A stretch of 64,000 nucleotides of DNA from Salipiger bermudensis (GCF_020171625.1 NZ_JAIUZY010000001.1:434001-498000), one strand, 5' to 3'. Positions 8,749 to 17,804 are shown, numbered from the stretch's first letter. The notes: generated from the letters alone by a model not told the origin. Made by a program: numbers and translations.

Positions 8749-8876
8749 GGTTTCGAGCTCGACTGGTGCGGCGCTTTTGCGGCCTGTTCGCGTCGAGCGC
8801 AAGGCGGTTTTGCTCGCGAAAGCGTGAACCCCCGCTTGCGGACCGGCCCGTTTCGGTATTCGCTGATCTTGCAGCT

Positions 8877-8894
8877 GCAGCATGGCCATGCTGC
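8877..8894. promoter_or_regulatory. 18-bp perfect palindrome upstream of bdhA (operator candidate)
   Basis: GCAGCATGG/CCATGCTGC is a perfect 18-bp palindrome centred about 35 bases before the bdhA ATG, with additional GCAG/CTGC words just upstream. A dimeric regulator could bind here; PhaR proteins of Rhodobacteraceae recognise CTGC/GCAG words, though their published spacing (CTGC-N3-4-GCAG) is not matched. Inference. Confidence 0.45.
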
Positions 8895-8919
8895 GGGCGA
8901 GAAAAGCGAGGAGTTTCAC

Positions 8920-9693
8920 ATGTCTCTCAAGGGCAAGACCGCAATCATCACCGGCTCGAATTCGGGCATCGGGCTTGGCGTTGCGCGCGAACTGGCGCGG
9001 GCCGGGGCCTCGGTGGTGCTGAATTCCTTCACCGACAGCGCCGAGGACCACAAGCTGGCCGAGGATCTCGGCAAGGAGTTCGGTGTCGACGCTCGCTATA
9101 TCAAGGCAGACATGTCCAAGGGCGCCGAGTGCCGCGCGCTGATCGAGGCCGCGGGGGCCTGCGATATCCTGGTGAACAATGCTGGTATCCAGCACGTCTC
9201 GCCGATCGACGAATTCCCGGTCGAGAAATGGGACGCAATCATCGCCATCAACATGAACTCGGCCTTTCACTGCACCGCCGCGGCGCTGCCGATGATGCGG
9301 CAGGCGGGCTGGGGCCGGGTGGTGAACATCGCCTCGGCGCACGGTCTGACCGCCTCGCCCTTCAAGTCGGCCTACGTCGCCGCCAAGCACGGGGTGGTTG
9401 GCATGACAAAGGTGGTGGCGCTCGAGACCGCCAAGGAGCCGATCACCGCGAACGCGATTTGCCCGGGCTATGTCAGGACGCCGCTGGTCGAGGCGCAGAT
9501 CCCGGACACGGCCAAGAAATACGACATGAGCGAGGACGAGGTGGTCGAGAAGGTCATCCTCGAGCGCCAGCCCTCGAAGGAGTTCGCCACCACCGAGCAG
9601 ATCGGCGGCACGGCGGTGTTCCTGTGCTCGGACGCGGCGGCGCAGATCACCGGCACCACGATCTCGGTCGACGGCGGCTGGACGGCGCTCTGA
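8920..9693 (+). CDS. bdhA: D-3-hydroxybutyrate dehydrogenase
   Basis: 257-residue short-chain dehydrogenase that oxidises 3-hydroxybutyrate to acetoacetate with NAD, in the use of polyhydroxybutyrate. Nucleotide-binding motif TGSNSGIG is at residues 11-18, NNAG follows, and the catalytic Ser-Tyr-Lys lies in 'NIASAHGLTASPFKSAYVAAKHG'. The segment with 'ICPGYVRTPLVEAQI' and 'GTTISVDGGWTAL' at the C-terminus is characteristic of bacterial HBDH. ATG 8920 has a GCGAGGAG site. Followed by a patatin phospholipase gene, a frequent partner in this family of bacteria. Confidence 0.95.
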   Translation: MSLKGKTAIITGSNSGIGLGVARELARAGASVVLNSFTDSAEDHKLAEDLGKEFGVDARYIKADMSKGAECRALIEAAGACDILVNNAGIQHVSPIDEFPVEKWDAIIAINMNSAFHCTAAALPMMRQAGWGRVVNIASAHGLTASPFKSAYVAAKHGVVGMTKVVALETAKEPITANAICPGYVRTPLVEAQIPDTAKKYDMSEDEVVEKVILERQPSKEFATTEQIGGTAVFLCSDAAAQITGTTISVDGGWTAL

Positions 9694-9728
9694 GCCGCTG
9701 AGCTCCGGGGGCGGCGGTCCGCATTGAG

Positions 9729-9796
9729 GAGGGGCGCTGCCCCTCTTGGCCTGCGGCCAATTCACCCCGGGATATTTCGGGCCAGAAGAAACAGGG
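9729..9796 (+). repeat. REP-like intergenic repeat, copy 1
   Basis: A short hairpin AGGGGCGCTGCCCCT, a second small inverted word (GGCC-tgc-GGCC), then CACCCCGGGATATTT and a purine-rich end AGAAGAAA. The same architecture recurs at 42346-42399. It fills most of the bdhA-patatin gap and ends just before the next gene's ribosome site. I associate this repeat type with Rhodobacteraceae intergenic DNA. Confidence 0.65.
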
Positions 9797-9818
9797 GCGT
9801 TGCACGAAAGGGGCGGCG

Positions 9819-10868
9819 ATGACACGGCGGATCAACCTTGCGCTGCAGGGCGGTGGCGCGCATGGCGCCTTCACCTGGGGTGTGCTCGACCGGTTGCTCG
9901 AGGTGGAGGATCTCGAGATCGCCGCGATCTCGGGCGCCTCGGCCGGGGCGCTCAACGGTGCGGCGCTGAAGGCCGGGCTGGTGCGCGGCGGGCGCGAGGG
10001 CGCGCGCGAGACGCTGGACTGGCTCTGGAACGAGGTCTCGGGGCTGCGCGATATCTCGATTCCGGAATGGATGCACGCGTGGCTGCCGCATCCCGGCACG
10101 GTCAGCAGCGCGGTGCAGTACTCGCTGCCCTTTGCCGCCGGCGAGAGCGTGGGCCGGATGCTGTCGCCCTATGCGTGGGGGCCGCTCTATCGCAACCCGC
10201 TGGAAGACATCCTGCGCCGGATGGAGTTCGCCGATATCTGCGCCGATGCGGGGCCTGCGTTCTTCGTGTCGGCCACGGCGGTGCGCGACGGCAAGGTGCG
10301 GGTGTTCGCGGGCGACACGCTCTGTCCCGAGGCGATCCTCGCCTCCGCCTGCCTGCCGACGCTGTTCCAGGCGGTGGATCTGATCGATCCCGAAACCGGC
10401 GTCACCGAGGCCTTCTGGGATGGCGGCTATTCCGGCAACCCGGCGCTGTTTCCGCTGTTCCGGCCGGAGCTGCCGGACGATCTGGTGATCGTCAACATCA
10501 ACCCGATCGTGCGCGAGGCGGTGCCGGTGACGCCGCCGGAGATCCAGAACCGGATCAACGAGATCAGCTTCAACGCGGCGCTTCTGCGTGAACTGCGCGC
10601 CATCGAGTTCGTGCAGCGCCTGATCGAGGCAGGCTCGGTCGCCGAGGGGGCGATGAAGAAGCTGCGCGTCCACATGATCGCCGATGACAGCTTGATGAAC
10701 GCGCTCTCGGTGGCCACCAAGATGGTGCCGCTGCCGGGCCTGATGGCGCAGCTCAAGGCCGCCGGTCGGCGCGCGGCGGGGAGCTTCCTCGGCGAGCACG
10801 GCGACGCGATCGGGGTGCGCCAGACCGCTGATCTGCGCAAGATGTTCTCGTCTCCGATGCAGTCGTGA
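9819..10868 (+). CDS. Patatin-like phospholipase
   Basis: 349-residue patatin-domain lipid hydrolase. The oxyanion-hole motif GGGAHGAF is at residues 11-18, the nucleophile is Ser41 in GASAG, and the catalytic Asp is in 'DGGYSG' near residue 202; all three are intact, so an active Ser-Asp dyad enzyme is expected. No signal peptide. It follows bdhA on the same strand across a REP-like repeat; in Rhodobacteraceae this pair is common, suggesting a link to polyhydroxybutyrate or membrane-lipid turnover, but substrate is not known. Confidence 0.9.
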   Translation: MTRRINLALQGGGAHGAFTWGVLDRLLEVEDLEIAAISGASAGALNGAALKAGLVRGGREGARETLDWLWNEVSGLRDISIPEWMHAWLPHPGTVSSAVQYSLPFAAGESVGRMLSPYAWGPLYRNPLEDILRRMEFADICADAGPAFFVSATAVRDGKVRVFAGDTLCPEAILASACLPTLFQAVDLIDPETGVTEAFWDGGYSGNPALFPLFRPELPDDLVIVNINPIVREAVPVTPPEIQNRINEISFNAALLRELRAIEFVQRLIEAGSVAEGAMKKLRVHMIADDSLMNALSVATKMVPLPGLMAQLKAAGRRAAGSFLGEHGDAIGVRQTADLRKMFSSPMQS

Positions 10869-11110
10869 GGTCAGGCGCCTTGGGGGCCTTTGCGGGGCGT
10901 CCGTGGCAGGCGCCCTCGGGTTTTGGGGGCGTGCCGTGGATGGTCGCGGGCCAAGGCGCGGAGCGCCTGAGCCACAGGCCATGAATCCGTGCCGAAAATA
11001 AGCGTGAGCGTTCTGACAGACTTCAGAAATGCGCATGGCGACGCGCGGCGCAGCTCTTACAAATGGTGCCAGTTGTCACGCCGTGAGACAGACTACCGCG
11101 GCCCGCGCCC

Positions 11111-11806
11111 TCAGGAGGCCTTGCGCACCGGTTCGACCCGGGGTTTCTCGCCCGGACGCTCGGGCGGATAGACGAGACCCGCCGAGATCACCAGCTTGGC
11201 GGCATCCTCGAGGCTCATATCGAGCTCGACCACGTCCTCTTCCGGGAAGAACAGCAGGAAGCCCGAGGTCGGGTTCGGCGTGGTCGGCACGAAGACCGAT
11301 GTCAGCCCGCCCATCGTCTCGGCGCGCTCCGCGACCTCGCCCTTGGCCTGCGTCGAGATGAAGCCGACGGCCCAGATCCCCTTGCGGGGATATTGCACGA
11401 GGCAGGCCTTCTCGAAGCTGCGCTCGGACTGGGCAAAGACGGTCTCGGCGATCTGCTTGATGCCGGAATAGATCGTGCGCACCACCGGCGTGCGCTCGAC
11501 AAGGCTTTCGGCGAAGCGGATCAGTGACCGCCCGATCAGCCCCTTGGCGACCCAGCCGACGAGGATGGTGAACACCAGAAAGAAGATCACGCCGAGGCCG
11601 CGCAGGTTGATGCCGATATAGGCCTCGGGGTTGAACTGGTCCGGGATCAGCGGCAGCACGAACCCGTCGACGAAGCCGAACATGGTCCAGATGAGCCAGA
11701 TCGTCAGGCCGATGGGGGCGATCACCACCAGACCTGTCAGGAAGCTCGCGCGCAGGGAGGCCAGCAGGCCCCGCCTGCGCGGTGTATCGTCGAAGGGCGT
11801 GTTCAT
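11111..11806 (-). CDS. DUF502 family inner-membrane protein
   Basis: 231-residue membrane protein. Two hydrophobic segments are visible: about residues 18-50 ('FLTGLVVIAPIGLTIWLIW') and about 70-95 ('GLGVIFFLVFTILVGWVAKGL'). After them comes the conserved cytoplasmic or periplasmic core with 'RTPVVRTIYSGIKQIAETV' and 'VFVPTTPNPTSGFLLFFPEEDV', the DUF502 signature. Function of the family is unknown; a plant relative (COV) acts in vascular patterning. Convergent with the patatin gene; upstream on the same strand is psuG. Confidence 0.88.
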   Translation of the reverse strand: MNTPFDDTPRRRGLLASLRASFLTGLVVIAPIGLTIWLIWTMFGFVDGFVLPLIPDQFNPEAYIGINLRGLGVIFFLVFTILVGWVAKGLIGRSLIRFAESLVERTPVVRTIYSGIKQIAETVFAQSERSFEKACLVQYPRKGIWAVGFISTQAKGEVAERAETMGGLTSVFVPTTPNPTSGFLLFFPEEDVVELDMSLEDAAKLVISAGLVYPPERPGEKPRVEPVRKAS

Positions 11807-11885
11807 TGTCCGTCCAGAAGCCGAGTGCCAGGAAGAAGGTAGGCGTACGGGATCAGGTCTACAATGATGCGGCCAAAGCGAAAGC

Positions 11886-12803
11886 TCAATTTCGGGGCAG
11901 GGCGCTTATTTCCTTGGCGATGCGTGCCCCCAGCCGCGCATTGTTCAGGACAAGCGCGATGTTGGAGTCGAGCGAGCGCCCCTCGGTGAGCTCGAAGATG
12001 CGCTGCAGCAGGTAGGGCGTGAGGTCCTTGCCGCGGATGCCGTGGGTCTCGGCGTCGGCATTGGCGCGTTCGATCACCGGGCTCATCTCGCTGCGCACGA
12101 TCTCGGCCTCTGCGGGGATCGGGTTGGCGACGAGCTGGCCGCCGGGAAGCCCCAGCGCGGTGCGCATGGCCTGTGCCTCGGCGATGGCACGCGGGGTGTC
12201 CATGCGCAGCGGCGCGCGCAGGCCGGCCTCGCGCGACCAGAAGGCCGGCAGCTGGTCCTGTCCGTAGGCGATCACCGGCACGCCAAGGGTTTCGAGCACT
12301 TCCAGCGTCTTGGGCAGGTCGAGAATGGCCTTGGCGCCGGCGCAGACCACGGTCACGGCGGTCTGGGCCAGTTCCTGAAGGTCGGCCGAGACGTCGAAGC
12401 TCTGCTCGGCGCCCTTGTGCACGCCGCCGATGCCGCCGGTGGCAAAGGTCGAGATGCCGGCCTGCGCGGCAGCGATCATGGTGGCGGCCACCGTGGTCGC
12501 GCCGGTGCGGCCTTGAGCCATGCACACGGCGAGGTCGGCGCGGCTCAGCTTGGCGACGCCGCGGGCCTGTGCCAGCTTCTCGAGCTGGTCGTCCTCGAGG
12601 CCGACGCAGAGTTCGCCGTCGAGCACCGCGATGGTCGCGGGTTCGGCGCCTTCCTCGCGGATCACCGCCTCGACCTTGCGGGCCATCTCGAGGTTCTGCG
12701 GCCACGGCATCCCGTGGGTGATGATCGTCGATTCCAGTGCCACGACCGGGGCCCCCTTGGCGAGGGCGTCTGCGACGGCGGCGGAAAGTCTGATGTGGCT
12801 CAT
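11886..12803 (-). CDS. psuG: Pseudouridine-5'-phosphate glycosidase
   Basis: 305-residue PsuG/IndA-type enzyme that splits pseudouridine 5'-phosphate into uracil and ribose 5-phosphate (reversible). The N-terminal 'VVALESTIITHGMPWPQN' and 'FATGGIGGVHKGAEQSFDVSADLQEL' are diagnostic. Length is normal. Its ATG overlaps the stop of the upstream kinase gene (ATGA), so both are made from one transcript and together degrade pseudouridine from RNA turnover. Confidence 0.95.
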   Translation of the reverse strand: MSHIRLSAAVADALAKGAPVVALESTIITHGMPWPQNLEMARKVEAVIREEGAEPATIAVLDGELCVGLEDDQLEKLAQARGVAKLSRADLAVCMAQGRTGATTVAATMIAAAQAGISTFATGGIGGVHKGAEQSFDVSADLQELAQTAVTVVCAGAKAILDLPKTLEVLETLGVPVIAYGQDQLPAFWSREAGLRAPLRMDTPRAIAEAQAMRTALGLPGGQLVANPIPAEAEIVRSEMSPVIERANADAETHGIRGKDLTPYLLQRIFELTEGRSLDSNIALVLNNARLGARIAKEISALPRN

Positions 12804-13693
12804 GAGGCGATGTCTCCGGAAACGTAGGCGGCTGCGGCATCCAGGGCGAGGCTCAACGCCTCGGCCCGGGCCGCGCCGCGCAGCTCTGCCACAATATGCG
12901 CCGCCATGAAAGTGTCACCGGCACCGGTGACCCGGGTGACCAGCACCTCCGGTGGCCGTTCGGCCACGAGCCCGTCGGTGGTGGCGTCGCAGGCGGCGTC
13001 TCCGCCATTCGTCACCACGGCACGTGCAGCGCCACGTTCGACAAGCTTTGCAGCGGCTTGCGGGGCGCTCTTGAAGCTTTCCTGACAGAGCAGACCGGCT
13101 TCCTCGAGGTTGACGTACAGCACGCCGCGACCGGCGCGCAGGAACGGCATCAGCCGCTCGGCCTTGCCGGGGCTCGCGGGGGCGATGCGCATGTCGGCCT
13201 TGGCGAAGGCCGCATCGCGGACGATCTCGTCGAGCAGCGTTTCCTTGAGATTGCCGTCGAGCGCGACGGAGCCGGTGAACGGCGTCTCGAGCGTGCCCAG
13301 CGTGCCGTCCGACAGCGGACGAAGGATGCGCGAGCCTGCGCGCTCGAGCGAGTGGGCATCCGCGATGGCGGCGATCAGCCCGTTGGCGCCTTCGACGGCC
13401 ATGTAGCGATCGGTGGGCAAGTCCTCGGAACGATAGAGAAATCTGGTATCGCAGCCGAGCTGTTCGCAGGCCTCGGCCAGTTCGTGGCCTTCGGGATCCT
13501 GACCGACGGAAGAGAGCAGCGCCGGGCGCAGCCCGAAGCGCGCCAGCGTCATCGCGATGTTGAGCGCCACGCCGCCGGGAAGACGGGTGATGCGGCCGGG
13601 CACGTCGGAGCCCTGGCGCATGTGGCTGGCGGAGCGTCCGATCACGTCCCACAGGACGGAGCCGATGCAGAGAATGTCCGGTGTATCTGTCAT
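12800..13693 (-). CDS. psuK: PfkB-family pseudouridine kinase
   Basis: 297-residue ribokinase/PfkB-family sugar kinase. The N-terminus 'ILCIGSVLWDVIGRSA' and the C-terminal ATP/active-site motif 'VTGAGDTFMAAH' with the catalytic Asp are intact. Coupling to psuG identifies the substrate as pseudouridine (phosphorylated to the 5'-phosphate). Start ATG 13693 has an AAGACGGA site; upstream in-frame codons have no homology. No transporter gene is adjacent, so uptake would rely on another locus or the pair serves internal salvage. Confidence 0.9.
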   Translation of the reverse strand: MTDTPDILCIGSVLWDVIGRSASHMRQGSDVPGRITRLPGGVALNIAMTLARFGLRPALLSSVGQDPEGHELAEACEQLGCDTRFLYRSEDLPTDRYMAVEGANGLIAAIADAHSLERAGSRILRPLSDGTLGTLETPFTGSVALDGNLKETLLDEIVRDAAFAKADMRIAPASPGKAERLMPFLRAGRGVLYVNLEEAGLLCQESFKSAPQAAAKLVERGAARAVVTNGGDAACDATTDGLVAERPPEVLVTRVTGAGDTFMAAHIVAELRGAARAEALSLALDAAAAYVSGDIAS

Positions 13694-14141
13694 GTCCGTC
13701 TTTTGACCGAGCCGGGCGGGTCCGACAAGTGCGAAGCAGCGCGATGCGGGGTCCGCAAGCACTTTGCCTGAGGGCGCGAGGCTGGTATCTCAAACCGTGG
13801 AGCCGTAAGGCTTTTCGTTGTTGGCTAAACGGCCAGACCTCAGCGTCACGCCGCAACCGCGCTTGGTTTGGGGGCTTGAGGGGGCGGTCGTACCGGTCCT
13901 CAGATCAGACATCCATCTATCTTATAATCAGTATTATGTAAATATAATTGGCAGCCAAAGCACGGAATGCATTGAATTATCGGGTTTGGCCCCTGATCCA
14001 GCGCCCCGCAGCAAGGCTCACATCGCAAACAGGCTTGCGCCATGGCGGCAAACCAGTGCACCCCCGCGTCGGTAATGGCGCTTATTTACAAGCGCAGGTT
14101 TACGACGAACACTGAACCCAGTCTGCCGAAGGTCCCGCACA
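13694..14141. other. 448-bp intergenic region with AT-rich island between psuK and aroQ
   Basis: No gene is visible. Positions 13905-13985 form an AT-rich island, striking in this GC-rich window, with TATAAT-like words at about 13921-13926 and 13948-13953. An inverted repeat GCGCTT-N6-AAGCGC (14078-14095) lies 47 bases before the aroQ start and is a likely operator. psuK and aroQ are divergent, so this region holds both promoters. Confidence 0.6.
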
Positions 14142-14585
14142 ATGCCCAGCTTCCTCATTCTTAACGGTCCGAACCTGAACCTCCTCGGCGTGCGCCAGCC
14201 CGAGGTCTACGGGCGCACCACGCTGGCCGATGTCGAAGCCATGTGCCGTGCCCACGCCATCGAAATCGGCGTCGAGGTCGAGTTCGAGCAGAGCAACCAC
14301 GAAGGCGCGCTGGTCGATGCGATCCACGGCACGCGTGGACGGATCGATGGCCTGATCCTCAATGCCGGCGCCTACACCCACACCTCCATCGCCCTGATGG
14401 ACGCGATCAGCTCGGCCGAGATCCCGGCGATCGAGCTGCACCTGTCGAATGTCCATGCCCGCGAGGCATTCCGCCACCAGAGCTACATCGCTCGGGTCTC
14501 GGTCGGCGTGATCTGCGGCTTCGGGGCGCGCGGTTACACGCTGGCGATGGACGCGATGAAGAGCCATCTGGACGCCGCGCCATGA
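14142..14585 (+). CDS. aroQ: 3-dehydroquinate dehydratase, type II
   Basis: 147-residue type II dehydroquinase of the shikimate pathway (3-dehydroquinate to 3-dehydroshikimate). All key motifs are present: NGPNLNLLG with the active-site loop Arg and Tyr (RQPEVYG), SNHEG, NAGAYTH, IELHLSN and GFGARGY. Normal length. Its TGA overlaps the ATG of a LuxR-type regulator (ATGA), an unusual pairing of a housekeeping gene with a quorum-sensing-type regulator. Confidence 0.97.
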   Translation: MPSFLILNGPNLNLLGVRQPEVYGRTTLADVEAMCRAHAIEIGVEVEFEQSNHEGALVDAIHGTRGRIDGLILNAGAYTHTSIALMDAISSAEIPAIELHLSNVHAREAFRHQSYIARVSVGVICGFGARGYTLAMDAMKSHLDAAP

Positions 14586-15349
14586 CAGCCTGCGCGACCC
14601 TGCACAGCCGGCTTCTCGAAATGACCAATGCCGGCAGCGTCGAAGCCCTCTGGGCCATGCATGTCGAGAGCATGGCCGGCTTTGGCTTCGACCGGCTGAT
14701 GTACGGGTTCACGCGCTACCGCACCACGACCTCGCTCGGCGATCCGAATGATTTCGTGCTGCTGACCAACCATAGCACCGACTATATCGACGGCTTCGTC
14801 GGCCAGGGTCTGTATCATCATGCGCCCATGGTCCGTTGGGCGCTTGAGCATGACGGCGCCTGTTCGTGGCGTGTCCTCGGCGAGATGATGGCCGAGGGCA
14901 AGCTGACGGACGTCGAGCGGCGCGTGATCGCGTTCAACCTGTCGATGGATGTGCGCGCCGGCTACTCGGTGAGCTTTCGCTCGCTCTCGACCCGCGCGAA
15001 AGGCGCCATCGCGCTGACCGCGCGGGCCGGACTGCAGCAGCACGAGGTCGATGCCGTCTGGGAGCGTCACGGTGAGGAGATCACGCTGCTCAACAACCTG
15101 CTGCATCTCAAGATCCTCACCCTGCCCTATATCCCGCCGAACCAGTCGCTCACGAAGCGCCAGCGCGAGGCGCTGGAATGGGTCGGCGACGGCAAGACTA
15201 TGCAGGACATCGCGGCGATCATGGGGCTGACACAGGCCACCATCGAAAAGCACCTGCGGCTCGCGCGGGAGGCGTTGAACGTAGAAACCACCGCCCAGGC
15301 GGTAGCCAAGGCCGCGTTCCAGAACCAGATGTTTATAATCGACATCTGA
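14582..15349 (+). CDS. LuxR-family regulator with autoinducer-binding-type domain (solo)
   Basis: 255-residue two-domain regulator. Residues 1-165 fit the LuxR autoinducer-binding fold ('FGFDRLMYGFTRY', 'GYSVSFRSL'); residues 185-245 are a LuxR helix-turn-helix ('LTKRQREALEWVGDGKTMQDIAAIMGL', 'TIEKHLRLAREAL'). No luxI-type synthase gene is in the window, so it is a LuxR solo here. The canonical ligand residues could not be aligned with confidence, so whether it binds acyl-homoserine lactone is open. Translation is coupled to aroQ through an ATGA overlap, making the start certain. Confidence 0.9.
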   Translation: MTACATLHSRLLEMTNAGSVEALWAMHVESMAGFGFDRLMYGFTRYRTTTSLGDPNDFVLLTNHSTDYIDGFVGQGLYHHAPMVRWALEHDGACSWRVLGEMMAEGKLTDVERRVIAFNLSMDVRAGYSVSFRSLSTRAKGAIALTARAGLQQHEVDAVWERHGEEITLLNNLLHLKILTLPYIPPNQSLTKRQREALEWVGDGKTMQDIAAIMGLTQATIEKHLRLAREALNVETTAQAVAKAAFQNQMFIIDI

Positions 15350-15752
15350 ACGGCGACATCGCGCAAAACTGAACGATCTGGTCGAGTCGCACTCCACTTG
15401 GGCGGTCGTTCTTCGCACGCAAATCGCGCGAGAGTTTTCACTTTGCTTCCGGGATTGTTAAGCAAAGCGAAATCTAGATAGGCAATATTCGTATCAAAGA
15501 CGGAAATTTCACGGGCGCGGGCGTCCCGCGCTTCCATGAAAGGTCGTAAATTGCGATTGTATCGTCGTTCCGTGAGTGGTGGCTTTGGCCATGGAACAAG
15601 AGGACCCACCCCTCGCAATTACGGGGGCCCTGGGATCTCCCGGTGTAAACCGGAGCCGGGGGGACTTGCGCAATTTTCGCATGAGTCTCCTCGGCACCCC
15701 TGCCCGGCTCTCCGATCGTCCCCAACCCTGCCGGGGCGCTGACCGCAGGACC
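15350..15752. other. Intergenic region between luxR-type gene and tsf terminator
   Basis: No credible gene. It holds an 8-bp inverted repeat CTTTGCTT/AAGCAAAG (15441-15448 and 15460-15467) without a T-tract, and otherwise nothing I can name. Open frames here on the minus strand have no protein-like composition. Confidence 0.6.
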
Positions 15753-15781
15753 AAAAAGGAGCCGCCCCGGGGGGCGGCTCC
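15753..15781 (-). terminator. rpsB-tsf operon terminator
   Basis: An 11-bp GC stem (arms 15758-15768 and 15771-15781) followed on the minus strand by TTTTT, placed about 35 bases after the tsf stop. Confidence 0.9.
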
Positions 15782-15815
15782 TGTCATTGCTAGCCTTCGA
15801 AAGAGCGCGGCGGGA

Positions 15816-16691
15816 TCAGCCCTGCGCGGCCTTCGCAACCTCGGCTGCGAAATCCTCTTTCTCTTTCTCGATGCCTTCGCCGACCTGCATGCGGACAAAG
15901 CCCACGATGGTGGCGCCGGCTTCTTCGGCGGCCTTCTCGACGGTGATGTCGGGGTTGATGACGAACTGCTGGCCCAGCAGGGTCACTTCACCGAGGAACT
16001 TCTTCATGCGGCCGACGATCATCTTCTCGATCACGGCGTCCGGCTTGCCGGATTCCTTCGCGATGTCGATCTGGACCTGACGCTCCTTCTCGACGACCGC
16101 CGGGTCGAGGTCGGCTTCCGACAGCGAGGCCGGGTTTGCGGCTGCGATGTGCATCGCGACCTGCTTGCCGAACGCGTCGTCACCGCCCTTGAGTGCGACC
16201 AGCACGCCGATCTGGCCGAGGCCCGGAGCGGCTGCGTTGTGCACGTAGGTGGAGACCACGTCGCCTTCGACCTTGGCCATCCGGCGCAGGGTCATGTTCT
16301 CGCCGATCTTGGCGATCTTGTCGGTGATGATTTCGGAGACCTTCTTGCCACCGATTTCGGTCTCGGCCAGCGTCTCGACGCTGTCGACACCGGTTGCGGC
16401 CTTGGCGATGTCCGACACCATGGTCTGGAACTCGGCGTTCTTCGCGACGAAGTCGGTTTCCGCGTTCACCTCGACGGCGACGCCGGTGCCACCGTTGACT
16501 TCGACGGCCACGAGGCCCTCGGCAGCGGTCCGGCCCGATTTCTTCGCGGCCTTGGCGAGGCCCTTGGTGCGCAGCCAGTCGATCGCGGCTTCCATGTCGC
16601 CGTCGGTCTCGGTCAGCGCCTTCTTGGCATCCATCATGCCTGCGCCGGTCATCTCGCGCAGTTCTTTCACCTGTGCAGCAGTGATCGCCAT
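15816..16691 (-). CDS. tsf: Translation elongation factor Ts
   Basis: 291-residue EF-Ts, the guanine-nucleotide exchange factor for EF-Tu. N-terminal UBA-like region '[28 protein letters not shown]' and the conserved '[10 protein letters not shown]' motif that contacts EF-Tu are present; the C-terminus '[30 protein letters not shown]' is the usual family end. Downstream of rpsB in the standard order, separated by 98 bases that contain a bulged intercistronic hairpin (16721-16749). Confidence 0.98.
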   Translation of the reverse strand: MAITAAQVKELREMTGAGMMDAKKALTETDGDMEAAIDWLRTKGLAKAAKKSGRTAAEGLVAVEVNGGTGVAVEVNAETDFVAKNAEFQTMVSDIAKAATGVDSVETLAETEIGGKKVSEIITDKIAKIGENMTLRRMAKVEGDVVSTYVHNAAAPGLGQIGVLVALKGGDDAFGKQVAMHIAAANPASLSEADLDPAVVEKERQVQIDIAKESGKPDAVIEKMIVGRMKKFLGEVTLLGQQFVINPDITVEKAAEEAGATIVGFVRMQVGEGIEKEKEDFAAEVAKAAQG

Positions 16692-16789
16692 GTGCTTGGC
16701 TCCCTCTCGAGTGGTCGTGTGCGGCAGGCCCTGCCCCGGGCCTTGCCGCTCATGTCATGCTTGCGTGACGCTTTCGCGACAGCGGCGGA

Positions 16790-17557
16790 TCAGTTCTGGC
16801 CGGCGCCGGCCAGCAGTTCTTCTGCCGGTGCGTCTTCCAGAGAGCCAAGGTCGACGCCTGCAGCTTCCATCTGGCCGGTCATGCCGTCGAGGGCCGCGCG
16901 GCTGACGAGGTCGCAGTAGAGCGCGATGGCGCGAGCGGCGTCATCGTTGCCGGGGATGATGTAGTCCACACCCTCGGGCGAGCAGTTGGTGTCGACGATG
17001 GCGACGACCGGGATGCCCAGCTTCTTGGCTTCGGCGATGGCGAGCTGCTCTTTCTTGACGTCGATGACGAAAAGCAGTTCCGGCAGGCCGCCCATTTCGC
17101 GGATGCCGCCGAGCGACGCCTGCAGTTTGGCCTGCTCGCGCTCCATGCCGAGGCGCTCTTTCTTGGTGAGGCCTTCGGCGCCGGACTCCATCTGCTCGTC
17201 GATCGCCTTGAGGCGGTTGATCGACTGCGAAACGGTCTGCCAGTTGGTCAGCGTGCCGCCGAGCCAGCGGTGGTTCATGTAGTACTGGGCGCACTTCTCT
17301 GCGGCTTCGGCGATCGGCTGAGCTGCCTGACGCTTGGTGCCGACGAAGAGAACGCGGCCGCCCTTGGCGACGGTCTCGCGGATGACGTTCAGGGCCGCGT
17401 CGAGCATCGGCACGGTCTGGGTCAGGTCGAGAATGTGGATGCCGTTGCGCGCACCGTAGATGAACTCGCCCATGCGGGGGTTCCAGCGCTGCGTCTGGTG
17501 GCCAAAGTGAACGCCTGCTTCAAGCAGCTGGCGCATGGAGAACTCGGGAAGAGCCAT
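16790..17557 (-). CDS. rpsB: 30S ribosomal protein S2
   Basis: 255-residue S2 protein of the small ribosomal subunit. '[24 protein letters not shown]', '[11 protein letters not shown]', '[11 protein letters not shown]' and '[22 protein letters not shown]' are universal S2 signatures. An acidic/hydrophobic tail follows. First gene of rpsB-tsf; its leader and promoter are annotated separately. Confidence 0.98.
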   Translation of the reverse strand: MALPEFSMRQLLEAGVHFGHQTQRWNPRMGEFIYGARNGIHILDLTQTVPMLDAALNVIRETVAKGGRVLFVGTKRQAAQPIAEAAEKCAQYYMNHRWLGGTLTNWQTVSQSINRLKAIDEQMESGAEGLTKKERLGMEREQAKLQASLGGIREMGGLPELLFVIDVKKEQLAIAEAKKLGIPVVAIVDTNCSPEGVDYIIPGNDDAARAIALYCDLVSRAALDGMTGQMEAAGVDLGSLEDAPAEELLAGAGQN

Positions 17558-17680
17558 GTCCTATATCCTTTCCGGTTTCATATCCTCGGCGGGGGCTTGA
17601 CCCGAAATGGGGCAACCGGTGGACGCTGTGGGGATGTCTCCCCCATAGGCCCGACCCCGCCTGCGGGGTTCGTGAGCGCG

Positions 17681-17709
17681 CCTATAAGCGCTGCGGGCGC
17701 CAAGCGCAA
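17681..17709 (-). promoter_or_regulatory. Probable rpsB promoter
   Basis: On the minus strand TTGCGC (17704-17709), a 17-base spacer and TATAGG (17681-17686). It predicts a leader of about 115 bases before the rpsB ATG, containing a hairpin ACCCCGC/GCGGGGT region (17654-17669) that could serve S2 feedback control. Confidence 0.55.
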
Positions 17710-17804
17710 GCCCTCAAGGAACCTTGTGGACAAGCCAGCGGTTTCTGACGCATCGTCACCGGCATTGGCCGACATCCCCGTATTGCTACCATTTGGAGAG
17801 CGAT

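Noticed and set aside
14382-15349. A quorum-sensing luxI synthase next to the LuxR gene
   Set aside because: None of the neighbouring frames on either strand resembles an acyl-HSL synthase; the regulator is a solo in this window.
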